A DNA stretch of 64,000 nucleotides from NCBI RefSeq assembly GCF_021389975.1, contig NZ_CP089981.1:372001-436000 (forward strand), in the 5' to 3' direction. The notes under the pieces are model-generated. The model saw nothing but the letters and a program-made list of their open reading frames with translations. It was not told where the DNA came from and did no database searches. Source of the stretch: Fulvivirga ulvae. GTDB lineage: Bacteria; Bacteroidota; Bacteroidia; Cytophagales; Cyclobacteriaceae. Positions 17,170-25,965 of the stretch are shown here, in pieces. Each line of letters begins with the position of its first letter. Position 1 is the first letter of the stretch. The position numbers and the translations under genes were made by a program.

Positions 17170-17733
17170 ATGCTGAACTTTCTCAAATCTTTTGATCTAC
17201 TCGCGAATGACGAACTCAACCTTATAAACAGGTACCTTAAAGCCAGAACATTACAAAAAGGAGAGTATTTTATAAAAGAGGGCAGAATGTGCAGTGAAAT
17301 TGCATTTGTAAAAAGTGGCATTCTACGATCCTTCTACACCAAAGATAACGGTGAGGAAATTACCTACTGCATCACTTTTGAAAACAACCTTACCACCGCA
17401 TACTCGTCATACATCACCGGTCAGAAATCCCCAGAAAGCATACAAGCCTTAACCCGTGTTGAACTCCTTGTACTGAAAAAGGAGGACGTTGAAAGAATGT
17501 CAGAAAATAACCTGAACTGGATGAAATTATTAAGACACCTGGCAGAGCAACAGTATGTGGAGATGGAGAGAAGGATATTTTCTTACCAGAAAGAAAAGGC
17601 CAGCGAAAGGTATATTGAACTGATCAATGAGCATCCCGACTATATCCGGCACATACCGCTGCAGTACCTGGCCTCCTATCTGGGTATTACACCACGTCAC
17701 TTAAGCAGGATACGCAAGGAGTTGAGTTTATAG
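17170..17733 (+). CDS. Crp/Fnr family transcriptional regulator
   Basis: A 187-residue regulator. Residues about 15-115 form a cyclic-nucleotide-binding-type barrel (LQKGEYFIKEGRMCSEIAFV, GILRSFYTKDNGEEITYC), a long helix follows, and the C-terminal HTH is YLASYLGITPRHLSRIRKEL. The effector-contact residues of cAMP-responsive CRP are not obvious, as is usual for this Bacteroidota subgroup. It follows the barrel gene by 3 nt, so it may regulate its own envelope operon, or the downstream flavoprotein gene at 17798, which has a good -7 box (TACTTTTG, 17767-17774). Confidence 0.88.
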   Translation: MLNFLKSFDLLANDELNLINRYLKARTLQKGEYFIKEGRMCSEIAFVKSGILRSFYTKDNGEEITYCITFENNLTTAYSSYITGQKSPESIQALTRVELLVLKKEDVERMSENNLNWMKLLRHLAEQQYVEMERRIFSYQKEKASERYIELINEHPDYIRHIPLQYLASYLGITPRHLSRIRKELSL

Positions 17734-17797
17734 ACATTTGTCCTGAAGAAAGGAAAAACTCCGCCATACTTTTGCCTCTGTAGATAAAGAGCAAAAG

Positions 17798-18376
17798 ATG
17801 AAAAAAATACTAATTATTAATGCGCATCCAGACAAGGAAAGTTTCAATACAGCTTTGGCAAAAGCTTATAAAAAAGGCGCCCTGGCTTCATATGCCAAAG
17901 TTGAAGAAGTGTGTATATCAGATTTAAACTTTGACCCCAACCTGCAAAATGGCTATAGGGAAAGGATGGAACTTGAGGATGACCTGCTGGAAGCATGGCA
18001 AAAAATCAAAAATGCTGACCACCTTGTTTGGGTTCATCCGGTCTGGTGGGGCGGCTTGCCGGCCAAAGCCAAGGGGTTCGTTGACAGACTTTTTCTGCCC
18101 GGTATGGCCTATCAACCCAAACCAAACTCAGTGTGGTGGGATAAACTGCTAAAAGGTAAAACCGCCCGCATCATTACCACCATGGATCAGCCGGGTTGGT
18201 ACTATTGGTTGGTTTACGGACGTCCCAGCATCAACATGTTGAAGAAAAGTACGCTGGAGTATTGTGGTGTAAAACCTGTTGCAGTGTCCTCTTTTGGTAT
18301 TGTCAAGACTTCAGATCAGGCGCAGCGTGACAAATGGCTAAAGCAGGCATATCAACTTGGAGTGGGATTAAAATGA
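17798..18376 (+). CDS. NAD(P)H-dependent flavin oxidoreductase, flavodoxin-like fold
   Basis: A 192-residue cytosolic quinone-reductase-type protein. The N-terminus KKILIINAHPDKESFNTALA is the phosphate-binding loop of the KefF/MdaB/NQO family, and VWVHPVWWGGLPAKAKGFVDR is the conserved flavin-contacting segment; the C-terminal part holds MAYQPKP and TMDQPGWYYW. The family reduces quinones or other electrophiles using NAD(P)H and FMN or FAD. The gene follows a Crp-type regulator and carries a Bacteroidota -7 box (17767-17774), although the matching TTG lies 26 nt upstream of it, farther than usual. Confidence 0.87.
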   Translation: MKKILIINAHPDKESFNTALAKAYKKGALASYAKVEEVCISDLNFDPNLQNGYRERMELEDDLLEAWQKIKNADHLVWVHPVWWGGLPAKAKGFVDRLFLPGMAYQPKPNSVWWDKLLKGKTARIITTMDQPGWYYWLVYGRPSINMLKKSTLEYCGVKPVAVSSFGIVKTSDQAQRDKWLKQAYQLGVGLK

Positions 18377-18862
18377 AAGGAACCCGTTGTTGAGAGGAAT
18401 TTCCAACAACCTGTAACCACAAAAAAAATTCTCCCACCTGTTGCTGTCTCCTGACAGCAACATTCCACACTCTATAAGCACCATTTCCCAGAGAATGTAC
18501 AACTCCAACTAAGCATTCCCCTTCATGGAGGTTCATTGACAATGAACGAAGCTTTACTAGTTCTGAAGGGCTTAGTAAAACAGAAAGCCAGATCAGTGGT
18601 ACCATAGCAAGTCCACGCCCATTGGTAATATTCTCTAAAAACAGGTTAGCCTGAGTGTACTTAAACTCTAACAGCTACCTATTATGTATTGACTCATTTG
18701 CCCCTTCTGATTGCCGTATTTACACCCTCCAAAGGTCAATAAATTCATATAGCTTTGTTTATATCATAAAAATCAGGCCTGTGAAAATTGTATACCTTAA
18801 AATTTTGTTATCAATAATCAGACAGGCTCCTAATTATCATTTTTCACCTAAATATTCTAATC
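18377..18862. other. Gene-free stretch with hairpins and an orphan -7 box
   Basis: No convincing gene. A 10-bp perfect stem (TGTTGCTGTC/GACAGCAACA, 18439-18462, 4-nt loop) lies 9 nt from an A8 tract, so on the minus strand it would be followed by Ts. A 7-bp stem GTTGTTG/CAACAAC sits just before it. TAGCTTTG (18750-18757) matches a -7 box but has no TTG at the right distance. TTGCCGTATTTACACC (18711-18726) recurs at 20603. Confidence 0.5.
18439..18462. other. Perfect 10-bp hairpin downstream of the flavoprotein gene
   Basis: TGTTGCTGTC pairs with GACAGCAACA around a TCCT loop. On the minus strand a T8 run follows after about 10 nt, which is too far for a standard terminator. No minus-strand gene ends here. 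Confidence 0.4.
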
Positions 18863-19234
18863 ATGTTCAATACAGCTTTCAGTAGTTTTTCAGTCAATGA
18901 CCTTAATGCAGCAAAAGAATTTTACAGAGAAACGTTGAGACTGGATGTTTCTGAAGACAGCATGGGTTTCATAGAGCTAAATATTGCCGACGGGCATAAG
19001 GTAATAATATACCCTAAGCCAGATCACTCTGCAGCTGGTTTTACTGTGCTTAACTTTCCTGTTGACGATATTGAAAAAACAGTAGACCAGTTAAGCCAGG
19101 CAGGAATCAGATTTGAGCAATATGAGGGACAACTTAAAACCGATGAAAAGGGCATCTTTCGAGGACAAGGCCCAAATATCGCCTGGTTCAAAGACCCGGC
19201 AGGAAATATTCTATCCGTAATAGAAGGCGAATAA
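18863..19234 (+). CDS. VOC family (glyoxalase-fold) protein
   Basis: A 123-residue protein with the paired beta-alpha-beta-beta-beta pattern of the vicinal oxygen chelate superfamily: SFSVNDLNAAKEFYRETLRL in the first half, and FTVLNFPVDDIEKTVDQLSQAGI with WFKDPAGNILSVIEGE in the second. The final glutamate fits a metal-ligand position. Members include glyoxalases, dioxygenases and antibiotic-resistance proteins; the substrate cannot be assigned. The 90-residue HMA-like gene follows within 25 nt. Confidence 0.85.
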   Translation: MFNTAFSSFSVNDLNAAKEFYRETLRLDVSEDSMGFIELNIADGHKVIIYPKPDHSAAGFTVLNFPVDDIEKTVDQLSQAGIRFEQYEGQLKTDEKGIFRGQGPNIAWFKDPAGNILSVIEGE

Positions 19235-19258
19235 GTTTTCCTACAACGATTTATTAAT

Positions 19259-19531
19259 ATGGTAGAAGTTTTTAAAACCAGTGTGAAAGAACGGCAGGAA
19301 GCAGACGCTTTAATCACCCTGATCCACGATACTTTCACGGATGTAATGGCCAATTTTGATCTGGATGACTGCGATCATATACTCAGGATACAGTATAATG
19401 ACGCAGGAATCCAACCTGACCAATTCATAAAATTATTGAGCGCCGCAGGTTATAACGCTGAAGTTTTACCTGATATAATTCCCTCAATTGACCATACCAC
19501 ACTCTCATATTTTTCCAAAGAAAAAAATTAA
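19259..19531 (+). CDS. Small HMA-fold-like protein
   Basis: A 90-residue protein with the ferredoxin-like beta-alpha-beta pattern: VEVFKTSVKERQEADALITL, FDLDDCDHILRI, then FIKLLSAAGYNAEVLPD. Similar Bacteroidota proteins are related to heavy-metal-associated domains but lack the CxxC metal site; here only one cysteine is present (in LDDCDH). A metal role is therefore unlikely or different. The stop overlaps the convergent GlxA-type gene by 4 nt. Confidence 0.6.
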   Translation: MVEVFKTSVKERQEADALITLIHDTFTDVMANFDLDDCDHILRIQYNDAGIQPDQFIKLLSAAGYNAEVLPDIIPSIDHTTLSYFSKEKN

Positions 19532-20520
19532 ACAGCAAACGCTACGGCAGCTTCTTTGTTATACCTGTTTCTATATTCAATAGGCGATAAACCGGTTATT
19601 CTTTTAAAGACTGTTCTAAAAGCTTTTGTATCAGAGTACCCTACATCAAACATCACCTCATTGATGTTTTTTCTGCTGGTTTCAAAGCTCTTCTTGGCAG
19701 CCTCCACCTTTACCCTTTGAATATATTCCGTAATGGTATTGCAGGTAGCCTTTTTAAACCTTCTTTCAAAACTCCTCCTGCTTAAAGCAAACATCCCTGA
19801 CAACTGATCTACAGTAATTTTATCCTGAAAATTATCTTCGATATATTCCTGGGCCATTTTGACAGTTTCATCCTCATGGGTTTTCTGTCCCTGAAAAATA
19901 ATGAATGGCGACTGGCTGGTTTTATTGATATCAATCATAAATGCCTTTGATGTCAATACCGCCATCTCACGGCCTGCATACTTTTCGATCAGGTGCAACA
20001 GCAGATTGAGGTAAGAGTAAGCACCTCCGCTGGTGTAGATCCCGTCACTTTCCGTCATGATTTTATCGTCTACCAGCTCCACCTCGGGAAACATCCTTCT
20101 GAAATTTTCGGCATGTTGCCAGTGTGTAGCACACTGCTTACCGTCAACCAGGCCGGTAGCTGCAAGAAAATATGCACCTATGCAAAGGCTGGCAATTTCC
20201 GCCCCGTGTTTATATTGCTGTATGACCCACGGAATAAACTCCTCATTGTCAAGAAGCACTTTTTGCTGATCTCCATGAATTGCAGGGATCACAATGAGAT
20301 CCGTCTTTTTTACATCTTTAAGCAACGTATCGGGGTTGATGGTAAATAATCCACTCGCCTGCCTGGTTTCCCTGGCAAGACCTACCAGGTGCACATTGAA
20401 TAACGGCGGCCTGCCCATTTCGTGCAAAAAGTGATTGACCATTGAAAATATCTGATGGGTACCTTCAATATTCACAAGGCTTGTTTGCCCTTTGAGAATG
20501 AGAATGGAAATATGCTTCAT
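19528..20520 (-). CDS. GlxA family transcriptional regulator (DJ-1/PfpI domain plus AraC HTH)
   Basis: A 330-residue regulator. Residues about 3-190 form a DJ-1/PfpI-like domain (the nucleophile-elbow region reads EIASLCIGAYFLAATGLV, with a cysteine retained), and residues about 225-320 carry two AraC-type HTH motifs (VDQLSGMFALSRRSFERRFKK; VGYSDTKAFRTVFKRITGLSP, split for length). Such proteins control amino acid or amine metabolism genes. It is transcribed alone from a good promoter (20563-20593). The neighbouring SDR and polyprenyl synthase genes lie on the same strand but 330 nt upstream. Confidence 0.88.
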   Translation of the reverse strand: MKHISILILKGQTSLVNIEGTHQIFSMVNHFLHEMGRPPLFNVHLVGLARETRQASGLFTINPDTLLKDVKKTDLIVIPAIHGDQQKVLLDNEEFIPWVIQQYKHGAEIASLCIGAYFLAATGLVDGKQCATHWQHAENFRRMFPEVELVDDKIMTESDGIYTSGGAYSYLNLLLHLIEKYAGREMAVLTSKAFMIDINKTSQSPFIIFQGQKTHEDETVKMAQEYIEDNFQDKITVDQLSGMFALSRRSFERRFKKATCNTITEYIQRVKVEAAKKSFETSRKNINEVMFDVGYSDTKAFRTVFKRITGLSPIEYRNRYNKEAAVAFAV

Positions 20521-20852
20521 AGGAGTATGGTTTAAGTATGATTCACATGATTTTCATAAAGGTAAAGCTACAAAACACCTGTGTCGCAATCAACCCGTCG
20601 ATTTGCCGTATTTACACCTGAAAGCGGGGTGAATCCCATTTAGTTTATAACCAAGCCGCGGTACCGGGCATATCCACTTTGAATATACCCCGCAGGCCAC
20701 CCTTGATAACAGGAAGTACTTAGCTAAGCAGGTTACTGCTTACTATTCTGTTAAGGCAAGAAACTGAGTTAGATACTTGGCAGGCTTAATATAACTAAGG
20801 GAAAGAAGTAAGTATTGGTTGCATTTTCATACCGGTCATCACTGGTAACGCA
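20521..20852. other. Gene-free stretch containing the GlxA-type gene promoter
   Basis: Apart from the promoter at 20563-20593 and the 16-nt sequence at 20603-20618 that repeats 18711-18726, nothing recognisable was seen: no open frame of note, no strong hairpin, no T-tract terminator. Confidence 0.5.
20563..20593 (-). promoter_or_regulatory. Promoter of the GlxA-type regulator
   Basis: On the minus strand TTG (20593-20591), a 20-nt spacer and TAGCTTTA (20570-20563), seven of eight matches to TAnnTTTG, about 43 nt before the ATG. Confidence 0.55.
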
Positions 20853-21545
20853 TCATTTCTTTGGCTTAAGCGGTCTCACTTCAATATCCACGTGGTGATA
20901 GTTGGCCTGTGTTTCCAGGCAGTGAATGATGGTACTAGCAATATCCTCGGGCATCATCATACCGTCATTAACTTGCACTGAGTCTATTTTGTCGAAGAAA
21001 TTGGTCTTTACGGAGCCGGGATAAATGCAGGTGACTTTTACTCCAAAGTTTCTTAACTCCTTGTACATGGAGTGCGACAACCCTGTTACAGCATGTTTGG
21101 TAGCACAGTAGGCCGACATATGCGGTATCCCGGTATTCCCGGCTATAGATGAAATATTGATAATATGTCCTTCATCATTGCTTTTCATTTTAGGGATCAC
21201 CAACCGGCTACAATAAAATATACCATCAACATTGGTTTCAAACATCTGCCGCCAAAGTGCCGGATCAAGGTTTTCTACTCCTCCTTCATAACCCAGGCCT
21301 GCATTGTTGATCAGTATTGCAATGTCATCGCCCAGATCTTTCACTGTAGCTTCGTAGGCATCATTTACCTCCTTGATATTCCTGACATCAGTTTTATAAA
21401 AATGAAAGTTATCATCAGACAGATCAGGTGCCGTTCTTCCCCAGCCTGCTACCTTACAACCTCTTTCCAGCAGCATTTTTACTGTAGCCAGTCCTATTCC
21501 TTTACTTACACCGGTTACTATGGCTGTTTTATGCTCTAACTTCAT
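20853..21545 (-). CDS. Short-chain dehydrogenase/reductase
   Basis: A 230-residue classical SDR that uses NAD(P)H. The cofactor motif TGVSKGIG is at residues 10-17, NNAG marks the central strand, the catalytic serine is in NISSIAG and the Tyr-Lys pair in YCATK. The PG motif CIYPGSVKTNFF follows. The arginine-poor second strand (GWGRTAPDLS) keeps an Arg at the position often linked to NADP(H) preference. It overlaps the polyprenyl synthase gene by 4 nt, so the pair is co-translated; the substrate is unknown. Confidence 0.9.
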   Translation of the reverse strand: MKLEHKTAIVTGVSKGIGLATVKMLLERGCKVAGWGRTAPDLSDDNFHFYKTDVRNIKEVNDAYEATVKDLGDDIAILINNAGLGYEGGVENLDPALWRQMFETNVDGIFYCSRLVIPKMKSNDEGHIINISSIAGNTGIPHMSAYCATKHAVTGLSHSMYKELRNFGVKVTCIYPGSVKTNFFDKIDSVQVNDGMMMPEDIASTIIHCLETQANYHHVDIEVRPLKPKK

Positions 21546-22516
21546 TTATTTCTTTCAATAGTAAACTGTACAAGCTGGCTCAATGAGGTCTTGTATTGGG
21601 AGTCTTCAAAATCATTCAATATTTCCATAGCTTCATGATAGTACTGCTGCATCACTTCCTGAGCGTACTCAAGCCCTCCTGAGGCTTTTACAAAATCTAT
21701 GATCTCGTTGATCTTCCGGGTATTGTCGTTGTGGTTTTTAACCAGGTTTAATATCCTTCTTTTCTCCATCCATGATGCCCGCTCCAACGCTTTAATTAAA
21801 GGTAAGGTCATTTTCTTTTCTCTTATATCAATCCCCAGTGGCTTGCCCACTTCTGTTTCTCCATAGTCAAAAAGATCATCCTTAATCTGGAAGGCCATGC
21901 CAACCTTTTCCCCAAAGAGCTGCATCTTCTGCACGGCACCGTTTTGATTTCCAGCCGAAGCCGCACCTACGCCACAGCATGATGCAATTAAAGAAGCCGT
22001 CTTCTGCCTGATGATCTCATAGTATACTTCTTCAGTAATGTCCAGACGACGAGCCTTCTCCATTTGCAACAGCTCACCTTCGCTCATCAACTTTACTGCA
22101 TCCGATACTATTTTCAGCAGATCATAATCACCATTATCTACGGAAAGGAGTAAACCTCTGCTTAACAGGTAATCACCAACAAGTACCGCTATCTTATTTT
22201 TCCATAAGGCATTTACTGAAAAAAAGCCCCTGCGATAATTGGCATCATCTACCACATCATCGTGTACAAGTGTTGCGGTATGCAGGAGTTCTATCAATGA
22301 TGCACCCCGGTAAGTCGATTCGGAAATGCTGCCACACGTGCCGGCACTGAGAAAAACAAACATAGGTCGCATTTGCTTTCCTTTGCGCTTTACGATATAA
22401 CTCATTATTTTGTCAAGCAACAATACTTTAGTCTTCATAGAGGCACGGAATTTCTTTTCGAACTCCTCCATCTCTGAAGCTATTGGGGCCTTGATATCTC
22501 GTAGTTTTAAAGCCAT
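21542..22516 (-). CDS. Polyprenyl diphosphate synthase (trans-isoprenyl chain elongation)
   Basis: A 324-residue enzyme that condenses isopentenyl diphosphate onto an allylic primer, probably to make the side chain of menaquinone. The first aspartate-rich motif is VHDDVVDD with the following RRG, the second is FQIKDDLFDYG, and the GKQMRP substrate-binding motif lies near residue 45. It resembles octaprenyl/solanesyl-type synthases by length and motif spacing; the product length cannot be fixed by eye. It is coupled to the SDR gene and is divergent from the hydrolase gene at 22572. Confidence 0.92.
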   Translation of the reverse strand: MALKLRDIKAPIASEMEEFEKKFRASMKTKVLLLDKIMSYIVKRKGKQMRPMFVFLSAGTCGSISESTYRGASLIELLHTATLVHDDVVDDANYRRGFFSVNALWKNKIAVLVGDYLLSRGLLLSVDNGDYDLLKIVSDAVKLMSEGELLQMEKARRLDITEEVYYEIIRQKTASLIASCCGVGAASAGNQNGAVQKMQLFGEKVGMAFQIKDDLFDYGETEVGKPLGIDIREKKMTLPLIKALERASWMEKRRILNLVKNHNDNTRKINEIIDFVKASGGLEYAQEVMQQYYHEAMEILNDFEDSQYKTSLSQLVQFTIERNK

Positions 22517-22571
22517 ATGGACGAATGAGGTACAATAATACTGACGAAATAACCCTAATCAAAATATTAAA

Positions 22572-23441
22572 ATGACTAACTCTCTGAAAATCCATGGTGA
22601 TATTGTTTTAGACAGCCGGCATCATAAAAAAAAGATATTGGTCGATGTGCGGTACACGGATGATCACCACAAAAAACCGGTAGTACTTTTCATACATGGT
22701 TTCAAGGGTTTTAAAGACTGGGGCCATTTCAATGTATTGGCAGATGAAATGGCAAGAGCTGGCTATGTGTTTGTGAAGTTCAATCTTTCCCATAATGGAA
22801 CCACCCCCGAACATCCGTCAGATTTTGTTGATCTTGATGCTTTTAGTGAAAATAACTTCAGTATTGAGCTGGATGATGCCGGCACGGTCATAGATTATTT
22901 ATTTTCAGCAGATTGTACCATATCCTCTTCTGAAATGGATACCAATAAACTATTTTTGATGGGTCATAGCCGGGGTGGAGGTTTGGCTTTGTTGAAAACC
23001 GCCGAAGACGACAGGGTAATGGCGGTGGTCACCTGGGCAGCAGTTGCTGATTTTAACAGATGGACAAAAGAGGTGTTAAAGGATTGGCAGCAAGAAGAAG
23101 TTAAATATATTCTGAATGGCCGTACAGGACAGGAAATGCCCATGAAATACCAGATTGTAGAGGACCTTGAAAGAAACCATGACCGGTTAAGCATAAGCAA
23201 AGCCGTAAGTAACCTGAAAAAACCTGTACTCGTGGTACATGGCACCGATGATGAAACTGTAAACGCTAATGATGCAGAAAAAATACATGAGCTGGCTAAA
23301 GAATCGGCACTGCTTTTAATTGACAAGGCAAACCATGTATTTGGGGCAAGTCATCCTTTTAATGAAGATAAACTACCTTATCATGCTCAACTGGCGTTTG
23401 ATCGCACGCTTGATTTTTTTGAATCCTTAAGAAATATATGA
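22572..23441 (+). CDS. Alpha/beta hydrolase
   Basis: A 289-residue hydrolase with oxyanion-hole region LFIHGFKGFKDWGHF, nucleophile elbow GHSRGGG (serine in MGHSRGG) and late-acid/His segment VVHGTDDETVNANDAEKIHELA ... ANHVFGASHPF, split for length. The protein has no signal peptide, so it is cytosolic. It resembles the dienelactone-hydrolase/esterase group. The stop overlaps the next start (ATGA), making it the first gene of a four-gene run with MscS, CorA and a SnoaL-like protein. Confidence 0.88.
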   Translation: MTNSLKIHGDIVLDSRHHKKKILVDVRYTDDHHKKPVVLFIHGFKGFKDWGHFNVLADEMARAGYVFVKFNLSHNGTTPEHPSDFVDLDAFSENNFSIELDDAGTVIDYLFSADCTISSSEMDTNKLFLMGHSRGGGLALLKTAEDDRVMAVVTWAAVADFNRWTKEVLKDWQQEEVKYILNGRTGQEMPMKYQIVEDLERNHDRLSISKAVSNLKKPVLVVHGTDDETVNANDAEKIHELAKESALLLIDKANHVFGASHPFNEDKLPYHAQLAFDRTLDFFESLRNI

Positions 23442-24310
23442 ACATAAAAACTCTACTACTGGACAGCGATTCTAAATTAATAGAATATGTTGTCATTCCT
23501 TTTTTAATACTTGTGATCGCTTTCATCTTATCAAAGATATTGAGAGCGTTATTAAACAGATTCGTTACAGGAGCTTCATCTAAGCTCAATGTAGACCCTA
23601 CAAAATACAATTTCCTTAAAAACGCCGTCAGTTTTGTAATCTTTACGCTCGCGGTGGTGGTAATATTCCAAACCATCCCTGCCCTGCGTGCCTACGGAGT
23701 TACGCTCTTTGCCAGTGCCGGTATATTGGCTGCCATTGTAGGTTTTGCCTCACAATCAGCCTTTTCTAATATTATCAGTGGTATATTCATTGTCATTTTC
23801 AAACCTTTTCGTGTTGGCGATCTCATCAACATCGGGGAGACACATGCCGGCACTGTAGAGGACATCACGTTGAGGCATACCATAATCAGAAATTTTGAAA
23901 ATCGCCGGATAGTGATCCCCAACTCCATTATCAGTGAGCAGACCATTACCAATTCAACACTTACAGATGACAAGACCTGCATGTTTATTTTAATGAGCAT
24001 CAGCTATGATTCTGACATTGACCTGGCTATAAAAATAATGCAGGAGGAAGCCATGGCACACCCCTTACATATTGATAACCGAACGCAGGAGGAGATTGAC
24101 AACAACAATCCCGATGTGGTGGTCAGGTTACTAAGCTTCGGAGACAGTTCCGTTAATCTTCGGGCTTCTGTATGGGCAAACCACCCTTCCGATGGTTTTG
24201 CTATGAAGTGTGACCTGCACAAATCCATTAAAGAGCGGTTCGACAGAGAAGGGATAGAAATACCCTTTCCGCATCGTACTATTGTTTACAAAGAGAAAAA
24301 AGAAAGCTGA
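23438..24310 (+). CDS. MscS family mechanosensitive ion channel
   Basis: A 290-residue channel of the small-conductance class. Three N-terminal membrane helices (about 17-35, 63-82, 86-110) end in the pore helix SAGILAAIVGFASQSAF, then IFKPFRVGDLINIGETHAG starts the cytoplasmic beta domain, and a C-terminal alpha-beta domain follows. Such channels open under hypo-osmotic membrane tension. The neighbouring CorA gene overlaps by one base. Confidence 0.92.
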   Translation: MNIKTLLLDSDSKLIEYVVIPFLILVIAFILSKILRALLNRFVTGASSKLNVDPTKYNFLKNAVSFVIFTLAVVVIFQTIPALRAYGVTLFASAGILAAIVGFASQSAFSNIISGIFIVIFKPFRVGDLINIGETHAGTVEDITLRHTIIRNFENRRIVIPNSIISEQTITNSTLTDDKTCMFILMSISYDSDIDLAIKIMQEEAMAHPLHIDNRTQEEIDNNNPDVVVRLLSFGDSSVNLRASVWANHPSDGFAMKCDLHKSIKERFDREGIEIPFPHRTIVYKEKKES

Positions 24311-25410
24311 TGCAACTTCCACGAATAAACAAGCTTACCAAACTCATAGGTATTAAAAACCCTAAGGCAAAAGCAGGAATGCCTCCGGGCACTCTCATTT
24401 TCATGGGCGATAAGCTCACTGAAAAATCGCAGGTAGACCTGATATCCTACGATAGCCAGGACATTATAGAGTTCTGCAGTAAAAGCTCGGAAGATGTACT
24501 GGAACAGCTTAACTCCGGCAAGGTAAACTGGGTAAACATTGACGGCCTTCACAATGTGAAATTAATAGAGGAGATTGGTGAACATTTTAAACTCCACCCT
24601 CTCTTGATGGAAGATGTACTTAATACGGAACACCGCCCTAAAGCTGAAGAATATCAGGAACAGATATTTTTTACACTAAAAACCCTTTATAATTTAACTG
24701 ACGAGAATATTACATACGAGCAGATCAGCTTTGTATTGGGCAAAGATTACCTCTTATCCTTTCAGGAAAAGGAAGGTGACCTTTTCGAAGGTTTCCGGGA
24801 CCGCTTGAGACAAACGGGCACAGGCAAAAACAGGGCCCGCAGCAGAGGCGCCGATTATTTATTTTACAGGCTCATAGATACGATTGTAGACAGCTACTAT
24901 ATCATACTGGAGAAGGTTGGAGAGCGTATAGACATCCTGGAGGATGAGGTGTATGATGAGCCTACCAAAAAGACTCTCCACGATATCCAGCAATTGAAAA
25001 GAGAGCTGATCTTTTTGAGAAAAAGCGTATACCCATTGAGGGAAGCATTGAGCAAGATCACAAAGGGAGAATACCACCTCATCAAAAAAGACACCTTGCC
25101 TTTCTTCTCCGATGTTTATGATCACACGATACATGTTATCGAAACCCTTGAAACTTATCGAGACCTGGTCACCAACCTTACAGATATGTACATGACCAGC
25201 ATAAGCAATAAAATGAATGAAGTTATGAAGGTTTTGACCATCATGGCTACAATCTTCATTCCGCTCACTTTTATAGCCGGTGTTTATGGCATGAACTTCC
25301 AGCATATGCCTGAGCTAAACTGGAAATACGGCTACCCGGCAGTCTGGGGCATTATGATTGCCACAAGCATCGCCATGATCATTTATTTTAAACGTAAAAA
25401 ATGGCTTTAG
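24310..25410 (+). CDS. corA: CorA magnesium/cobalt transporter
   Basis: A 366-residue divalent cation channel. A long N-terminal alpha-beta cytoplasmic part is followed by two C-terminal helices with the selectivity motif GVYGMNFQHMPE between them (GMN at 327-329), and a basic tail (YFKRKKWL). The gene lies in a run with MscS upstream, so both may respond to ionic or osmotic change. The family also moves Co2+ and Ni2+; the gene symbol is by motif. Confidence 0.93.
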   Translation: MQLPRINKLTKLIGIKNPKAKAGMPPGTLIFMGDKLTEKSQVDLISYDSQDIIEFCSKSSEDVLEQLNSGKVNWVNIDGLHNVKLIEEIGEHFKLHPLLMEDVLNTEHRPKAEEYQEQIFFTLKTLYNLTDENITYEQISFVLGKDYLLSFQEKEGDLFEGFRDRLRQTGTGKNRARSRGADYLFYRLIDTIVDSYYIILEKVGERIDILEDEVYDEPTKKTLHDIQQLKRELIFLRKSVYPLREALSKITKGEYHLIKKDTLPFFSDVYDHTIHVIETLETYRDLVTNLTDMYMTSISNKMNEVMKVLTIMATIFIPLTFIAGVYGMNFQHMPELNWKYGYPAVWGIMIATSIAMIIYFKRKKWL

Positions 25411-25423
25411 CCGTAAAGATTAG

Positions 25424-25825
25424 ATGAAATCAATCCTTATCCTTATCGTTGTCCTCACGGCCGCTACCTTAACCTACGGACAGACTCCTGAAGAACTTGC
25501 AGACCTCCAACTGGATGGATATAACAACCGTGATATTGAGACCTTTCTTTCTGCTTACAGCGACTCTGTAAAAGTCTACAACTTCCCGGCTACACTACTT
25601 TATACAGGGAAGGAAAATATGCAAAAAAGATACAGTGATATGTTTGACAAGATGCCAGACCTACACTGTGAGCTGGTCAACCGGATAGTGGAAGGCCATA
25701 CGGTAATAGACCACGAAAATGTGATTTTCGATAAGTCTAAACCGGCCATGAGAGCTATTGCTATATATAAGGTAAGTGAAGGAAAGATTCAGGAGGTTTA
25801 TTTTATAGTAGATCAATCCAAATAG
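25424..25825 (+). CDS. Secreted SnoaL/NTF2-like protein
   Basis: A 133-residue protein with a signal peptide (about 1-19, TLTYGQ) followed by the cone-shaped NTF2/SnoaL pattern: ELADLQLDGYNNRDIETFLSAYSDSVKVYNFP, split here, with GKENMQKRYSDMF and IAIYKVSEGKIQEVYFI. The family contains enzymes and binding proteins, so function is open. It follows corA by 13 nt and is probably the end of the 22572 operon. Confidence 0.75.
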   Translation: MKSILILIVVLTAATLTYGQTPEELADLQLDGYNNRDIETFLSAYSDSVKVYNFPATLLYTGKENMQKRYSDMFDKMPDLHCELVNRIVEGHTVIDHENVIFDKSKPAMRAIAIYKVSEGKIQEVYFIVDQSK

Positions 25826-25965
25826 ATTTTGGCTGTTACTCTCTCTTCCGTGTAATCAGCATTACCGAATAGCAAACCTTTGCCTATTAAACATTATTGT
25901 CAATATCCCTTTCACCGTAAACCTGTGATGATTAATTTCATAGGTGACGTTTATCAATAATAGAA

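Noticed and set aside
18303..18605. 100-residue minus-strand frame overlapping the end of the flavoprotein gene
   Set aside because: No family landmarks, no signal peptide, and it overlaps a well-supported gene by about 70 nt; the sequence also forms hairpins that explain some regularity.
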